From the NCBI RefSeq assembly GCF_020151015.1, contig NZ_CP083746.1:507001-571000 (forward strand): DNA of 64,000 nucleotides, written 5' to 3'. The DNA is from Pseudomonas sp. p1(2021b). GTDB taxonomy: Bacteria > Pseudomonadota > Gammaproteobacteria > Pseudomonadales > Pseudomonadaceae. Shown here one piece after another: positions 53,353 through 64,000 of this stretch. The notes under the pieces were generated by a model, which saw nothing but the letters and a program-made list of their open reading frames with translations, was not told where the DNA came from and searched no databases. Positions within the stretch are counted from its first letter, which is position 1. Each line of letters begins with the position of its first letter. The translations under genes were made by a program, and so were the position numbers.

Positions 53353-54513
53353 ATGAACATCACCAACCTTGCCAAACGACTTTGCCTGCCCGTTCTGCTG
53401 ATGATCACGCCCGCTGCCTTCGCGGCGGAGCAGATGATGCCATCGCCACCACAGCTGGCTGCCAAGTCCTATGTACTCATGGATGCGTCCAGCGGCAACG
53501 TGCTGGTCGAGAACAACGGTGACGAGCGCCTGCCGCCGGCCAGCCTGACCAAGCTGATGACCGCCTATATCGCCACCCTGGACATCCGCCGTGGCCAGAT
53601 CGGCGAGAACGACCCGGTCACCGTCAGCGAAAACGCCTGGCGCACCGGTGGTTCGCGCATGTTCATCAAGGTCGGCTCGCAGGTCAGCGTCAGCGACCTG
53701 CTGCACGGCATCATCATCCAGTCGGGCAACGACGCCTCGGTGGCCCTGGCCGAACACATCGCCGGCAGCGAAGACGCCTTCGCCGACATGATGAACAAGA
53801 CTGCCGCCGACCTGGGCATGTCCAACAGCCACTTCATGAACCCAACCGGCCTGCCGCACCCGGAGCATTACTCCTCGGCCCACGACATGGCCGTGCTGGC
53901 ACGCGCGATCATCGACGAAGACCCGGCCCACTACGCCATCTACTCGCAGAAGGAATTCTTCTGGAACAATATCAAGCAGCCCAACCGCAACCTGCTGCTG
54001 TGGCGTGACAAGACCGTCGATGGCCTGAAGACTGGCCACACCGACGAAGCCGGCTACTGCATGGTGGCGTCGGCCGTTCGTGACGGCCAGCGCCTGATCG
54101 CCGTGGTGTTCGGCACCAACAGCGAGCAGTCCCGCGCTGCCGAGACCCAGAAGCTGCTGACCTACGGTTTCCGCTTCTTCGAAACCCAGACTTTCTACCA
54201 GAAAGGCACCGAGCTGACCCAGGCTCCGGTCTGGAAGGGCGCCACCAGCCAGGTGAAGGCGGGCCTTGCCAATGACCTGACCCTGACTATGCCTAAAGGC
54301 CAATTGAAGCGCCTCCAGGCTTCGATGACCATGAACCCGCAGCTCACCGCACCGATTGCCAAAGGTGACGTGATCGGCAAAGTGGAAGTCAAACTGGACG
54401 AGAAAGTGGTTCACAGCGCCGACCTCATCGCCCTCGACGGCGTCGAGGAAGGTGGTTTCTTCCGCCGTATGTGGGATAGCATCCGTCTGTTCTTCTACGG
54501 GTTGTTCAACTGA
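53353..54513 (+). CDS. dacA: D-alanyl-D-alanine carboxypeptidase (PBP5)
   Basis: This 386-residue low-molecular-mass PBP has a signal peptide (MNITNLAKRLCLPVLLMITP, AAFA cleavage) and the active-site set S64-L-T-K67, S124-G-N126 and K226-T-G228. A C-terminal beta domain and an amphipathic membrane anchor (FFRRMWDSIRLFFYGLFN) follow. It trims pentapeptides in the periplasm and limits crosslinking. It is followed by a strong terminator and ybeD. Confidence 0.96.
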   Translation: MNITNLAKRLCLPVLLMITPAAFAAEQMMPSPPQLAAKSYVLMDASSGNVLVENNGDERLPPASLTKLMTAYIATLDIRRGQIGENDPVTVSENAWRTGGSRMFIKVGSQVSVSDLLHGIIIQSGNDASVALAEHIAGSEDAFADMMNKTAADLGMSNSHFMNPTGLPHPEHYSSAHDMAVLARAIIDEDPAHYAIYSQKEFFWNNIKQPNRNLLLWRDKTVDGLKTGHTDEAGYCMVASAVRDGQRLIAVVFGTNSEQSRAAETQKLLTYGFRFFETQTFYQKGTELTQAPVWKGATSQVKAGLANDLTLTMPKGQLKRLQASMTMNPQLTAPIAKGDVIGKVEVKLDEKVVHSADLIALDGVEEGGFFRRMWDSIRLFFYGLFN

Positions 54514-54525
54514 TACGTGACCTGC

Positions 54526-54560
54526 ATGCCCCCGCGTATCCTGCGGGGGCATTGTTGTTG
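54526..54560 (+). terminator. Rho-independent terminator of dacA
   Basis: The 10-bp stem ATGCCCCCGC/GCGGGGGCAT with a 7-base loop is followed by TTGTTGTTG. It starts 12 bases after the dacA stop codon. Confidence 0.88.
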
Positions 54561-54586
54561 CCACGGCTTACGAGGCCGTTTCCGCC

Positions 54587-54862
54587 ATGAGCGAACCTGA
54601 CGTCAAGTCGCACAAGATCGAATTCCCCTGCGACGATTACCCGATCAAGGTAATCGGCGATACCGTGGTCGGTTTCAAGGACACCGTGATCGAGATCCTG
54701 AGCAAATATGCCAAGGTCGACCTGTCCACCCTGGCCGAGCGCCAGAGCAAGGAAGGCAAGTACACCACGGTACAGCTGCACATCGTTGCCGAAAGCGAGA
54801 ACCAGCTGCACGATATCAACAGCGCCCTGCGCGCGACCGGCATCGTGAAAATGGTGCTCTGA
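54587..54862 (+). CDS. ybeD: YbeD/DUF493 regulatory protein
   Basis: This 91-residue ACT-like protein starts [20 protein letters not shown] and has [20 protein letters not shown], the family core. The function is not firmly established; it is consistently linked to lipB, as here, where its stop overlaps the lipB start (TGATG). It is too small for catalysis, and a regulatory or adaptor role is inferred. Confidence 0.92.
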   Translation: MSEPDVKSHKIEFPCDDYPIKVIGDTVVGFKDTVIEILSKYAKVDLSTLAERQSKEGKYTTVQLHIVAESENQLHDINSALRATGIVKMVL

Positions 54863-55509
54863 TGCCGCACTGCCTCGGCTTTCGCGATCTCGGCCTGCAG
54901 CCCTATGAACCGGTGCTGGAAGCCATGCGTCGCTTCACCGAGCAGCGTAGCCCGGACAGCCAGGACGAAGTCTGGCTGGTCGAGCATCCAGCGGTCTTCA
55001 CCCAGGGCCAGGCCGGCAAGGCCGAGCACCTGCTGGTGCCGGGCGATATCCCGGTGGTGCAGACCGACCGCGGCGGCCAGGTGACCTACCATGGCCCTGG
55101 GCAACTGGTGGCGTACTTGCTGCTGGACGTTCGTCGCCTCGGCTTTGGCGTGCGCGAGCTGGTCAGCCGTATCGAGCAGACGTTGATCGACCTGCTGGCC
55201 AGTTACGGTGTCCAGGCCATGGCCAAGCCCGATGCGCCGGGTGTCTACGTCGAGGGGGCGAAGATCGCCTCCCTCGGCCTTCGAATCCGCAACGGTCGTT
55301 CCTTCCACGGCCTTGCTCTGAACGTGGACATGGACCTTGCGCCATTCCGCCGAATCAACCCCTGTGGGTATGCGGGGCTGGCCATGACCCAGCTGCGAGA
55401 CCTGGCAGGCCCGATCGAACTCTCCGAGGTCAGGACAAGGCTGCGCGGACAGCTGGTCACGCACCTCGACTATGCTGAGCAGACGACCCTCACGGGCGGA
55501 ATCGACTGA
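54862..55509 (+). CDS. lipB: Octanoyl-[acyl-carrier protein]:protein N-octanoyltransferase
   Basis: This 215-residue enzyme moves octanoate from acyl carrier protein to lipoyl domains. The catalytic dyad is visible as Cys168 (NPCGYAG) and Lys134 ([11 protein letters not shown]), with [20 protein letters not shown]. LipA then inserts sulphur. The lipA start is two bases after its stop, so the pair is co-transcribed. Confidence 0.96.
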   Translation: MPHCLGFRDLGLQPYEPVLEAMRRFTEQRSPDSQDEVWLVEHPAVFTQGQAGKAEHLLVPGDIPVVQTDRGGQVTYHGPGQLVAYLLLDVRRLGFGVRELVSRIEQTLIDLLASYGVQAMAKPDAPGVYVEGAKIASLGLRIRNGRSFHGLALNVDMDLAPFRRINPCGYAGLAMTQLRDLAGPIELSEVRTRLRGQLVTHLDYAEQTTLTGGID

Positions 55510-55511
55510 AT

Positions 55512-56519
55512 ATGACAACAACTGTGCAAGAAACCGTGCCAACCCCGGAAGCTACCGCGCGCCCTGCGCCGAAGAAGGTCGAGGCGGGCGTCAAGCTGCG
55601 CGGCGCCGACAAGGTCGCGCGTATCCCGGTCAAGATCATCCCCACCGAAGAGCTGCCGAAGAAGCCTGACTGGATCCGCGTGCGCATCCCGGTTTCCCCG
55701 GAAGTCGACCGGATCAAGCAATTGCTGCGCAAGCACAAGCTGCACAGCGTCTGCGAGGAAGCCTCCTGCCCGAACCTGGGCGAGTGCTTCTCCGGCGGCA
55801 CCGCAACCTTCATGATCATGGGCGATATCTGCACCCGTCGCTGCCCGTTCTGCGACGTCGGCCATGGCCGGCCGAAGCCGTTGGACGTCGATGAGCCGAA
55901 GAACCTGGCCATCGCGATTGCCGACCTGCGCCTGAAGTACGTGGTGATCACTTCGGTGGACCGTGACGACCTGCGCGACGGCGGCGCCCAGCACTTCGCC
56001 GATTGCATCCGGGAGATTCGTGCGCTGTCGCCAGGCGTGCAGCTGGAAACCCTGGTGCCGGATTACCGCGGGCGGATGGACGTTGCACTGGAGATCACCG
56101 CGCAAACCCCGCCGGATGTGTTCAACCACAACCTGGAGACCGTACCGCGCCTGTACAAGGCCGCGCGCCCGGGTTCGGACTACGACTGGTCGCTGGACCT
56201 GCTGCAGAAGTTCAAGCAGATGGTGCCGCACGTGCCGACCAAGTCCGGCCTGATGCTGGGCCTTGGCGAAACGGACGAGGAGGTCATCGAGGTGATGCAG
56301 CGCATGCGCGAGCACGACATCGACATGCTGACCCTGGGCCAGTACCTGCAGCCTTCGCGCAACCACCTGCCGGTGCAACGTTTCGTGCACCCGGACACCT
56401 TCGCCTGGTTCGCCGAGGAAGGCTACAAGATGGGCTTCAAGAACGTCGCTTCCGGCCCGTTGGTACGTTCTTCGTACCACGCCGACCAGCAAGCCCACGA
56501 AGCCAAGATCAAGCTCTGA
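55512..56519 (+). CDS. lipA: Lipoyl synthase
   Basis: This 335-residue radical-SAM enzyme has the auxiliary cluster cysteines C81, C86, C92 ([12 protein letters not shown]) and the radical cluster C107, C111, C114 (CTRRCPFC). The C-terminal SSY/SYH region ([11 protein letters not shown]) supplies the auxiliary-cluster serine. It inserts two sulphurs into octanoyl-lysine. The N-terminal 45 residues form the usual extension in Pseudomonas. Confidence 0.97.
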   Translation: MTTTVQETVPTPEATARPAPKKVEAGVKLRGADKVARIPVKIIPTEELPKKPDWIRVRIPVSPEVDRIKQLLRKHKLHSVCEEASCPNLGECFSGGTATFMIMGDICTRRCPFCDVGHGRPKPLDVDEPKNLAIAIADLRLKYVVITSVDRDDLRDGGAQHFADCIREIRALSPGVQLETLVPDYRGRMDVALEITAQTPPDVFNHNLETVPRLYKAARPGSDYDWSLDLLQKFKQMVPHVPTKSGLMLGLGETDEEVIEVMQRMREHDIDMLTLGQYLQPSRNHLPVQRFVHPDTFAWFAEEGYKMGFKNVASGPLVRSSYHADQQAHEAKIKL

Positions 56520-56536
56520 GCCGGGCGGTGTGACCC

Positions 56537-56578
56537 ATGCCGATGCGCGCCGGAAGGCGCCATCGGCATTTTTGTTTG
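56537..56578 (+). terminator. Rho-independent terminator of the ybeD-lipB-lipA unit
   Basis: A stem of about 14 bp (ATGCCGATGCGCGCC against GGCGCCATCGGCAT, one bulge) with loop GGAA is followed by TTTTTGTTT. It starts 17 bases after the lipA stop codon. Confidence 0.88.
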
Positions 56579-56654
56579 CAGAAAGGTATTCCCCCTGCAC
56601 TGGGGCCTGGTCATACGTGATCGTGCCGGCCTCGTACCTGCTAGGAGTTGCTCG

Positions 56655-57593
56655 ATGAATTGCCCCGAATCCCTCGACATGCACTTGGCAACCGCCATAC
56701 CGGCCAATGCCTGCTTCGCCATCGTCGCCCCGGCCGGCCCGGCCCGGCTGGATGCGGAGAAAGCCCACCGCTGGTTCACCAGCCGGGGCATGCAATGCCG
56801 GCTGTATCCTGGGGTCAGCCAGGCGCAAGGCTACCTCGCCGGCAGCGACCAGCAACGCCTCGATGACCTGCACGCAGCGTTCGCCGACCCGGATATCGAC
56901 GCCATCCTGTGCATGCGCGGGGGCTACGGCAGTATGCGCCTGCTCGACCGGCTCGACTTCGACCTGATCCGCCGCCACCCCAAACCGCTGGTTGGCTACA
57001 GCGACATCACCGCCTTGCACACCGCGCTCAACCGCCACGCCGGGCTCATCACCTTCCACGGCGCGATGCTCAATGCCGACCTGTTGGGCGAGAAGCGGGA
57101 GCCGACCGTACCGTCACTGCTCAGCCAGCTCAGGGGTGAGTTGGGCGAAGGTGACGTGTTACGCCATCCTGATGCCTATCCGCTGACCTGTGTGCAGCCT
57201 GGCGTGGCGAGCGGTCGCTTGCTGGGCGGCAACCTGTCGCTGCTCTGCGCCACCCTGGGGACGCCTGCCGAGATCGACAGCCAGGGCAGCATCCTGTTCA
57301 TCGAAGACGTAAACGAGCCGTTGTACCGGGTCGATCGGTTGCTGACCCAGTTGCGCCTGGCAGGCAAGCTGGACGGGGTGCGAGGCGTGTTGGTGGGCGA
57401 TTTTGCCGGGATCACCGTGCCGGCGATGGTGCCGTTGCTCGAGGATATCTTCGGGCCGCTTGGCGTACCGGTATTGGCGGGGTGGCGCAGTGGGCACTGC
57501 GACCCGAACCTGTGCCTGCCGCTGGGGGCCAGGGTGCGGTTGGACAGTGAGGAGCAGGTATTGGTACTGGAGCAGGGGCTGTTCAAGGCTTGA
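56655..57593 (+). CDS. ldcA: Muramoyltetrapeptide LD-carboxypeptidase
   Basis: This 312-residue S66-family peptidase removes the terminal D-Ala from recycled tetrapeptides in the cytoplasm. The catalytic Ser116 (PLVGYSDITAL), Glu217 (LFIEDVNEPLY) and His281 (WRSGHCDPN) are all present. It starts MNCPESLDMHLATAIPANAC after AGGAG. Its tripeptide product is the Mpl substrate, and mpl is also in this window. Confidence 0.95.
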   Translation: MNCPESLDMHLATAIPANACFAIVAPAGPARLDAEKAHRWFTSRGMQCRLYPGVSQAQGYLAGSDQQRLDDLHAAFADPDIDAILCMRGGYGSMRLLDRLDFDLIRRHPKPLVGYSDITALHTALNRHAGLITFHGAMLNADLLGEKREPTVPSLLSQLRGELGEGDVLRHPDAYPLTCVQPGVASGRLLGGNLSLLCATLGTPAEIDSQGSILFIEDVNEPLYRVDRLLTQLRLAGKLDGVRGVLVGDFAGITVPAMVPLLEDIFGPLGVPVLAGWRSGHCDPNLCLPLGARVRLDSEEQVLVLEQGLFKA

Positions 57594-57601
57594 GGTGGTT
57601 G

Positions 57602-57692
57602 GGGCTGCTTTGCAGCCCTTTCGCGGTACAAGGCCGCTCCAACAGAGCCCTGAGCGGCCTTGTGCCGCGAAAGGGCCGCGAAGCGGCCCCCG
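57602..57692. repeat. REP inverted pair
   Basis: Opposed REP units (GGGCTGCTTTGCAGCCC/TTTCGCGGTACAAGGCCG and GAGCGGCCTTGTGCCGCGAA/AGGGCCGCGAAGCGGCCCC) fill the convergent gap between ldcA and the SltB3-like gene. Confidence 0.9.
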
Positions 57693-57697
57693 GGGCA

Positions 57698-59014
57698 TCA
57701 CTGCCGACGCAGGCTGTCGAGCAGCTTGTGCGTCGGATACCCATCGGCCGGCCACCCCAGCCCTTGCTGAGCATTGCGAATGGCCTTGCGGGTATTGGCG
57801 CCGATGATGCCGTCGGCATTGCCTGCCTCGTGGCCGCGGGCATTGAGCAGGTCTTGCAGCTCGATGCGCTCGCTGCGGCTTAGCGGCAGGTCGTCCTTGG
57901 GCCAGCCGCCAGCGATGAAGCCCCAGCCGGAGAAACGATCCCCCAGCAGGCTGACCGCCAGGGCGTAGGACGACGAATTGTTGTACTTCAGGATCGCCCG
58001 GAAGTTGTCCAGCACCAGGAACGCCGGGCCGCGTGCGCCCGCAGGTAGGAGCAGGGCGGCCGAGAGCTGGTTGCTGCCCGCAGGCAGTTGGGTACCGGTC
58101 GGCAGCGTCACGCCCAGCTGCAGCCATTCGCTGACGGTCTTGCGCTGGGCCCCATCGGCCAACCAGTAGTCGAAACCTGCAGGCACCTGTACCTCGAAGC
58201 CCCAGGGTTGGCCCTTCTGCCAGCCCGAGCTCTGCAGGTAGTGGGCGGTGGAGGCCAGGGCATCAGCAGTGCTGTTCCAGATGTCGCGGCGACCGTCGCC
58301 GTCGAAGTCCACGGCGTGGGTGTTGTAAGTGGTGGGGATGAACTGAGTCTGGCCCATGGCTCCGGCCCAGGAGCCGCGCATGGCCTCGGGCTGGATGTCG
58401 CCGTTCTGCAGGATCTGCAGGGCGGCGATCAGCTGGTCCTGGGCGAAGGTCGGGCGACGGCCTTCATAGGCCAGGGTGGCCAGGGAACGAATCACCGACT
58501 TGCTGCCCTGGAACTGGCCGAAATTGCTTTCCATGCCCCAGACCGACACCAGGACCTGGCGATCCACACCATAGCGTTGCTCGATTTGCGACAGCAGCTC
58601 GGCGTGTTGTGCCAGCAGCTTCTTGCCGTTGCGCACGCGCAGTGGCGACAGGGCGCCGTCGAGGTACTCCCATACCGGGCGGGCGAATTCAGGTTGGCTG
58701 CGGTCGGCCTTGATCACGTCCATGTCGGGCGTGACGCCGAGGAACGCGCGGTCGAACGTGCTAGGGCTGATGCCGGCCTGCAGGGCCTGTTGACGGAAGC
58801 CCGCCTGCCATTGGGCGAAGGTCTGCAGGGGCTGGATTTCGCTGCTGGTATCCGGTGTGGTGCCTGGCAGTGTCACGTTTGCAGTGGGCTGGGCAGGTGC
58901 CAGCGGCAGGGCGTCGGCGGCGGTGGGTTTCTCCGCGCAAGCAACGAGCAGGATGAAGCTGGAGGCTGCGATCAGCTGGCGTGGGTGCCAGCGCAGGGAC
59001 AGACGAAAGGGCAT
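57698..59014 (-). CDS. sltB3: Lytic murein transglycosylase with peptidoglycan-binding domain (SltB3-like)
   Basis: The product is 438 residues. A lipoprotein-type signal LIAASSFILLVAC (Cys26) is followed by an MltB-like catalytic domain (VLVSVWGMESNFGQFQGSKS with the catalytic Glu, GSWAGAMGQTQFIPTTYNTH, DFDGDGRRDIWNS) and a C-terminal PG_binding_1 domain (RSERIELQDLLNARGHEAGN, GIIGANTRKAIRNAQQ). The position next to lipA and holA matches PA3992/SltB3 in PAO1 (from memory). It is the second SltB-family enzyme in the window, after mltB. Confidence 0.9.
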   Translation of the reverse strand: MPFRLSLRWHPRQLIAASSFILLVACAEKPTAADALPLAPAQPTANVTLPGTTPDTSSEIQPLQTFAQWQAGFRQQALQAGISPSTFDRAFLGVTPDMDVIKADRSQPEFARPVWEYLDGALSPLRVRNGKKLLAQHAELLSQIEQRYGVDRQVLVSVWGMESNFGQFQGSKSVIRSLATLAYEGRRPTFAQDQLIAALQILQNGDIQPEAMRGSWAGAMGQTQFIPTTYNTHAVDFDGDGRRDIWNSTADALASTAHYLQSSGWQKGQPWGFEVQVPAGFDYWLADGAQRKTVSEWLQLGVTLPTGTQLPAGSNQLSAALLLPAGARGPAFLVLDNFRAILKYNNSSSYALAVSLLGDRFSGWGFIAGGWPKDDLPLSRSERIELQDLLNARGHEAGNADGIIGANTRKAIRNAQQGLGWPADGYPTHKLLDSLRRQ

Positions 59015-59074
59015 GCACAGATCCAGAATTGCGGTTCAGGTGCCGACCATATCATGACTGGGGCCTTCCTGCCT

Positions 59075-59239
59075 TCATGCGGCCAAAAAGCAAGAAGCCT
59101 CCCAATCTCTCGATTGGAAGGCTTCGCGGCGGTAGCTGCCTTTGCCCTTGCTCGGTCGTTCCTGGCGGCAGCGGAACAGTGGCTGGGCGACGATGGACTT
59201 GGCCTTGTTAGGGCCGTGCTTTTTCGGCTTCTTGCTCAT
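59075..59239 (-). CDS. arfA: Alternative ribosome-rescue factor ArfA
   Basis: This 54-residue basic protein is too short for most ORF screens. It starts MSKKPKKHGPNKAKSIVAQP and continues with LFRCRQERPSKGKGSYRR and RDWEAS. These match the ArfA signature PLFR.R.E..KGKGSY.R...(N/D)WEAS. ArfA recruits release factor 2 to ribosomes stalled on truncated mRNA and backs up tmRNA. A terminator hairpin lies inside the last third of the frame, so most transcripts should lack the stop codon. In other bacteria such arfA mRNAs yield an ArfA tagged for degradation unless tmRNA fails. Length and motifs make this assignment strong. Confidence 0.93.
   Translation of the reverse strand: MSKKPKKHGPNKAKSIVAQPLFRCRQERPSKGKGSYRREAFQSRDWEASCFLAA
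59085..59125 (-). terminator. Rho-independent terminator inside the arfA reading frame
   Basis: On the minus strand a 14-bp stem (GAAGCCTTCCAATC, loop GAGA, GATTGGGAGGCTTC, one G-U pair) is followed by TTGCTTTTTGG. It covers codons 39-52 of the 54-codon gene, so terminated transcripts have no in-frame stop. Confidence 0.9.
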
Positions 59240-59273
59240 GGCGATTACCCCGGTTGGGTGGATGTCGGGGCGC

Positions 59274-59303
59274 ACTGTAAGGCTGGGGTGGGGCAGGGGC
59301 CAA
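59274..59303 (-). promoter_or_regulatory. Candidate promoter of arfA
   Basis: On the minus strand TTGGCC (59303-59298) and TACAGT (59279-59274) are separated by 18 bases, about 35 bases before the arfA start codon. Confidence 0.4.
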
Positions 59304-59340
59304 TTGATTGTGTTTATGGAAACACGATCGATGGGCTGCT

Positions 59341-59486
59341 CCCCCTGTAGGAGCGGGCTTGCCCCGCGATCGGCTGCGTAGCGGCCGTAAAACCAGCCAC
59401 CCCCGATATACCAGGTAGGCCGAAGTTCTTCCTGATTGCGGCTGCTACGCAGCCGATCGCGGGGCAAGCCCGCTCCTACAGGGGGC
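59341..59486. repeat. Composite REP element, about 50-base inverted arms with a conserved core
   Basis: The left arm (59341-59390) and right arm (59437-59486) are inverted copies with two mismatches (CCCCCTGTAGGAGCGGGC through GATCGGCTGCGTAGCGGCCG). The 46-base centre holds CCACCCCCG and CCAGGTAG, as in the element at 27008-27145. It lies between arfA and holA. Confidence 0.93.
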
Positions 59487-59497
59487 AGTGAGCAACC

Positions 59498-60535
59498 TTA
59501 TTCGGGTGGCAAGGCCAGACGCTGGCCCGCCATCAGCAGCGACAAGCGCGCCAGGCTGGTCCAGGGCGACCCTTCGGCCTGGCCCTTGATCTGCGCATCG
59601 ATGCGCTGGGCATCCTGGAGCAGCTGGGCCCAACGCTGCGCGGAAAGCCGCTGCAAGGCTTTGCTGACCAAGGGCCGGCGCTTGTCCCACACCGGCGGCC
59701 GTGCCTGGCTGAAGGCCTTGTCCAGCGGCACGCCCTGGCTGAACTGTTGGGCGAGCCCTGCCAGCAGGCGCAGCTCCCGGGCCAGGGCCCAGAGGATCAC
59801 CGGCGGCTCGACCCCCTCGCCACGCAGGCCTTCGAGCATGCGCAGGGCGTGGCCGGCCTCACCGTTGAGGATTGCATCGACCAGGCCGAAGACGTCGAAG
59901 CGTGCGCTGTCGGCGACGGCCGCCTGGACGGTTTCGACCGTGATCTGGTTGCTTTCGGCCAGCAGCTTGAGCTTCTCGATTTCCTGGGCGGCGGCCAGCA
60001 GGTTGCCCTCGACCCGCGCAGCGATCAGGTCGACCGCATCGCGCTGTGCGGACAGCCCGGCCTGGGCCAGGCGCTGGTTGATCCACTGCGGCAGTTGCTG
60101 GGCGTCCACCGGCCAGATCTGGATGAACTGGCAGTGCTGGCCTTCAATCAGCGCCTTGCCCCATTTGGTCTTCTGCGCACTGCCGTCGAGCTTGGGCAGG
60201 CTGATCAGCAGCAAGGTGTCCTCGGCGGGGTTGGCGCAATACTCCATGAGCGCGGCGGCGCCTTTGTCGCCCGGCTTGCCGGATGGCAAGCGCAGTTCCA
60301 GCAGGCGGCGTTGGGCGAACAATGACAGGCTGGCACCGGCCTGGAGCAGGGTGCCCCAGTCGAAGTTGGCGTCGGCACTGAACACCTGGCGTTCGTCGAA
60401 GCCTTGCTGGCGTGCGGCGCTGCGAATGGCGTCGGCCGCTTCCTGGCACAGCAGCGGGTCATCGCCGCTGACCACGTAAACGGGAGCCAGGGCACCTTGC
60501 AGGTGTTTGTTGAGTTGGGCGGGGGCGAGCTTCAT
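59498..60535 (-). CDS. holA: DNA polymerase III delta subunit
   Basis: This 345-residue clamp-loader subunit opens the beta sliding clamp. It starts MKLAPAQLNKHLQGALAPVY and has YVVSGDDPLLCQEAADAIRS, PKLDGSAQKTKWGKALI and RVEGNLLAAAQEIEKLKLLA, the delta-subunit pattern. The ATG at 60535 is chosen over the longer frame, which overlaps lptE. It is 40 bases downstream of lptE, the standard leuS-lptE-holA order. Confidence 0.95.
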   Translation of the reverse strand: MKLAPAQLNKHLQGALAPVYVVSGDDPLLCQEAADAIRSAARQQGFDERQVFSADANFDWGTLLQAGASLSLFAQRRLLELRLPSGKPGDKGAAALMEYCANPAEDTLLLISLPKLDGSAQKTKWGKALIEGQHCQFIQIWPVDAQQLPQWINQRLAQAGLSAQRDAVDLIAARVEGNLLAAAQEIEKLKLLAESNQITVETVQAAVADSARFDVFGLVDAILNGEAGHALRMLEGLRGEGVEPPVILWALARELRLLAGLAQQFSQGVPLDKAFSQARPPVWDKRRPLVSKALQRLSAQRWAQLLQDAQRIDAQIKGQAEGSPWTSLARLSLLMAGQRLALPPE

Positions 60536-60575
60536 GGGGTATGGGGGCACCCTGAGGTGCCCCTTCGGCCTCGTG

Positions 60576-61181
60576 TCAGTTGGCCGGTACTTCCATCGGG
60601 GACTGCTGCGGCGTTTCGTCCTGCTGGCGACGGGCCGCCTCCAGGGCGTCGGCTTCGGCCTTGGCGCGGGCCTCGGCTTCACGTTGCAGTTCGTCCAGGT
60701 GGGACGGGGTCAGCATCTGCAGGCGCACCATCATGGCCTGGACCAGGTCGCGGCGCATTTCTTCACGGGCCTGGTTGGCTTCCTGATCGGAGCCGGTGAT
60801 GTTGTCACCGTCATGTACGTAGATCTTGCGGACCTCGACCTTGTCGCTGAGCAGCGGAATGTCGTTCAGCCCCAGCATGCTGTAGCTGAGCACGGTGGTG
60901 AGTTCGTATTCGACCGAGCGGTTGCCGCCGCTGTAGGTGGCCGCGCGCTGGGTCTGCTTCTCGTCGGTCAGCACCAGGCGATAGGGCGCGCCGGCGTGGA
61001 CGTTGACGCCGTTGCGGTCCAGGGTCTCGCGCAGTTCGGTCACGGTCTCGCCGTAGGCGTTGCGTGCGCGCAGGTCCATTTCCTTGATGGTCAGCTCGGT
61101 GGTGCCGGTGCCGCGCAGCTGGAAACCACAGGCGCTGAGCACGACGGCCAGGCCCATTACCAGCAGATTGCGTTTGATCAT
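60576..61181 (-). CDS. lptE: LPS-assembly lipoprotein LptE
   Basis: This 201-residue outer-membrane lipoprotein (signal NLLVMGLAVVLSAC, lipidated Cys18) plugs the LptD barrel for lipopolysaccharide export. Segments GFQLRGTGTTELTIKEMDLR and VEYELTTVLSYSMLG follow the family. A C-terminal coiled stretch (LQREAEARAKAEADALEAAR) and a polar tail extend beyond the minimal domain. The start at 61181 gives MIKRNLLVMG. Confidence 0.94.
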   Translation of the reverse strand: MIKRNLLVMGLAVVLSACGFQLRGTGTTELTIKEMDLRARNAYGETVTELRETLDRNGVNVHAGAPYRLVLTDEKQTQRAATYSGGNRSVEYELTTVLSYSMLGLNDIPLLSDKVEVRKIYVHDGDNITGSDQEANQAREEMRRDLVQAMMVRLQMLTPSHLDELQREAEARAKAEADALEAARRQQDETPQQSPMEVPAN

Positions 61182-61242
61182 GTTGTAGCTCCCTTGTGGG
61201 CCTGTTCCGCCCACCCGCGCCGTGTGCGGGTGGGCGTTGCCA

Positions 61243-63999
<2,757 letters not shown>

Positions 64000-64000
64000 T

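Overview
The window is a GC-rich, densely coded chromosomal segment of a Pseudomonas, most likely of the P. putida group. The evidence is the gene content and order (leuS-lptE-holA to the lipA/lipB/dacA/rlpA/mltB/rodA/mrdA block, then proA to ubiX/mpl, the ethanolamine genes, and the rib/nusB/thiL/pgpA block), plus many palindromic REP elements with cores such as GGAGCGGGCTTG and GGAGCGGCCTTGTGCCGCG. From memory, the order follows the P. aeruginosa PAO1 segment from leuS (about PA3987) to nrdR and the zinc-linked cluster (about PA4057-PA4066). I saw no tRNA, rRNA, insertion sequence, integrase, prophage or CRISPR array. This is mainly core genome, and the accessory component is REP elements.

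Layout. 1-3002: a minus-strand operon (DUF2796 His-rich periplasmic protein, ABC ATPase, FtsX-type permease, DUF3299 protein cut by the window edge) behind a palindrome resembling a Zur operator. 3191-5856: an unknown small gene, a CnoX/YbbN-type thioredoxin-TPR protein, a methyltransferase and a YbaY-type lipoprotein. 5857-13900: nrdR, ribD, ribE, ribBX, ribH, nusB, thiL and pgpA, then ribA, a small membrane protein and a BtuF-like protein, convergent with btuB. 15872-19025: dxs, ispA, xseB. 19237-20102: a second ribB with an FMN riboswitch. 20199-27608: an orphan RtcB, a GST/VOC pair divergent from a LysR regulator, an XRE/S24-like regulator, ppa, mtfA, a DedA protein and a GNAT enzyme. 27715-35359: ethanolamine catabolism (eutC, eutB, eat, exaC) with its sigma-54 activator. 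35426-46329: mpl, ubiX, lipoproteins, a MORN/C13-peptidase lipoprotein, MaoC, a CidA/LrgB pair, a LON-domain protein, a DedA-PAP2 fusion, a 3-methyladenine glycosylase and proA. 46331-57593: nadD, rsfS, rlmH, mrdA, rodA, mltB, rlpA, dacA, ybeD, lipB, lipA and ldcA. 57698-63849: an SltB3-like transglycosylase, arfA, holA, lptE and leuS.

Functional links. Riboflavin synthesis is split over three loci. The GTP cyclohydrolase II half of RibBX lacks its zinc cysteines, so RibA must supply that step, and only the separate ribB carries the FMN riboswitch. Ethanolamine ammonia-lyase needs cobalamin, and btuB and a BtuF-like protein lie in the same window. The eat and exaC promoters both match the sigma-54 -24/-12 consensus, and the activator gene is divergent from exaC. 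The peptidoglycan genes form an elongation block (PBP2, RodA, RlmH, MltB, RlpA, PBP5), supplemented by ldcA, mpl and a second transglycosylase.

The most striking observations are: two tandem REP half-elements inside the sigma-54 activator gene, read as a perfect 14-residue repeat; a rho-independent terminator inside the arfA reading frame; a 12-MORN lipoprotein with a caspase-like His/Cys pair; two families of composite REP elements sharing conserved central cores; and a possible small RNA at about 23624-23797.
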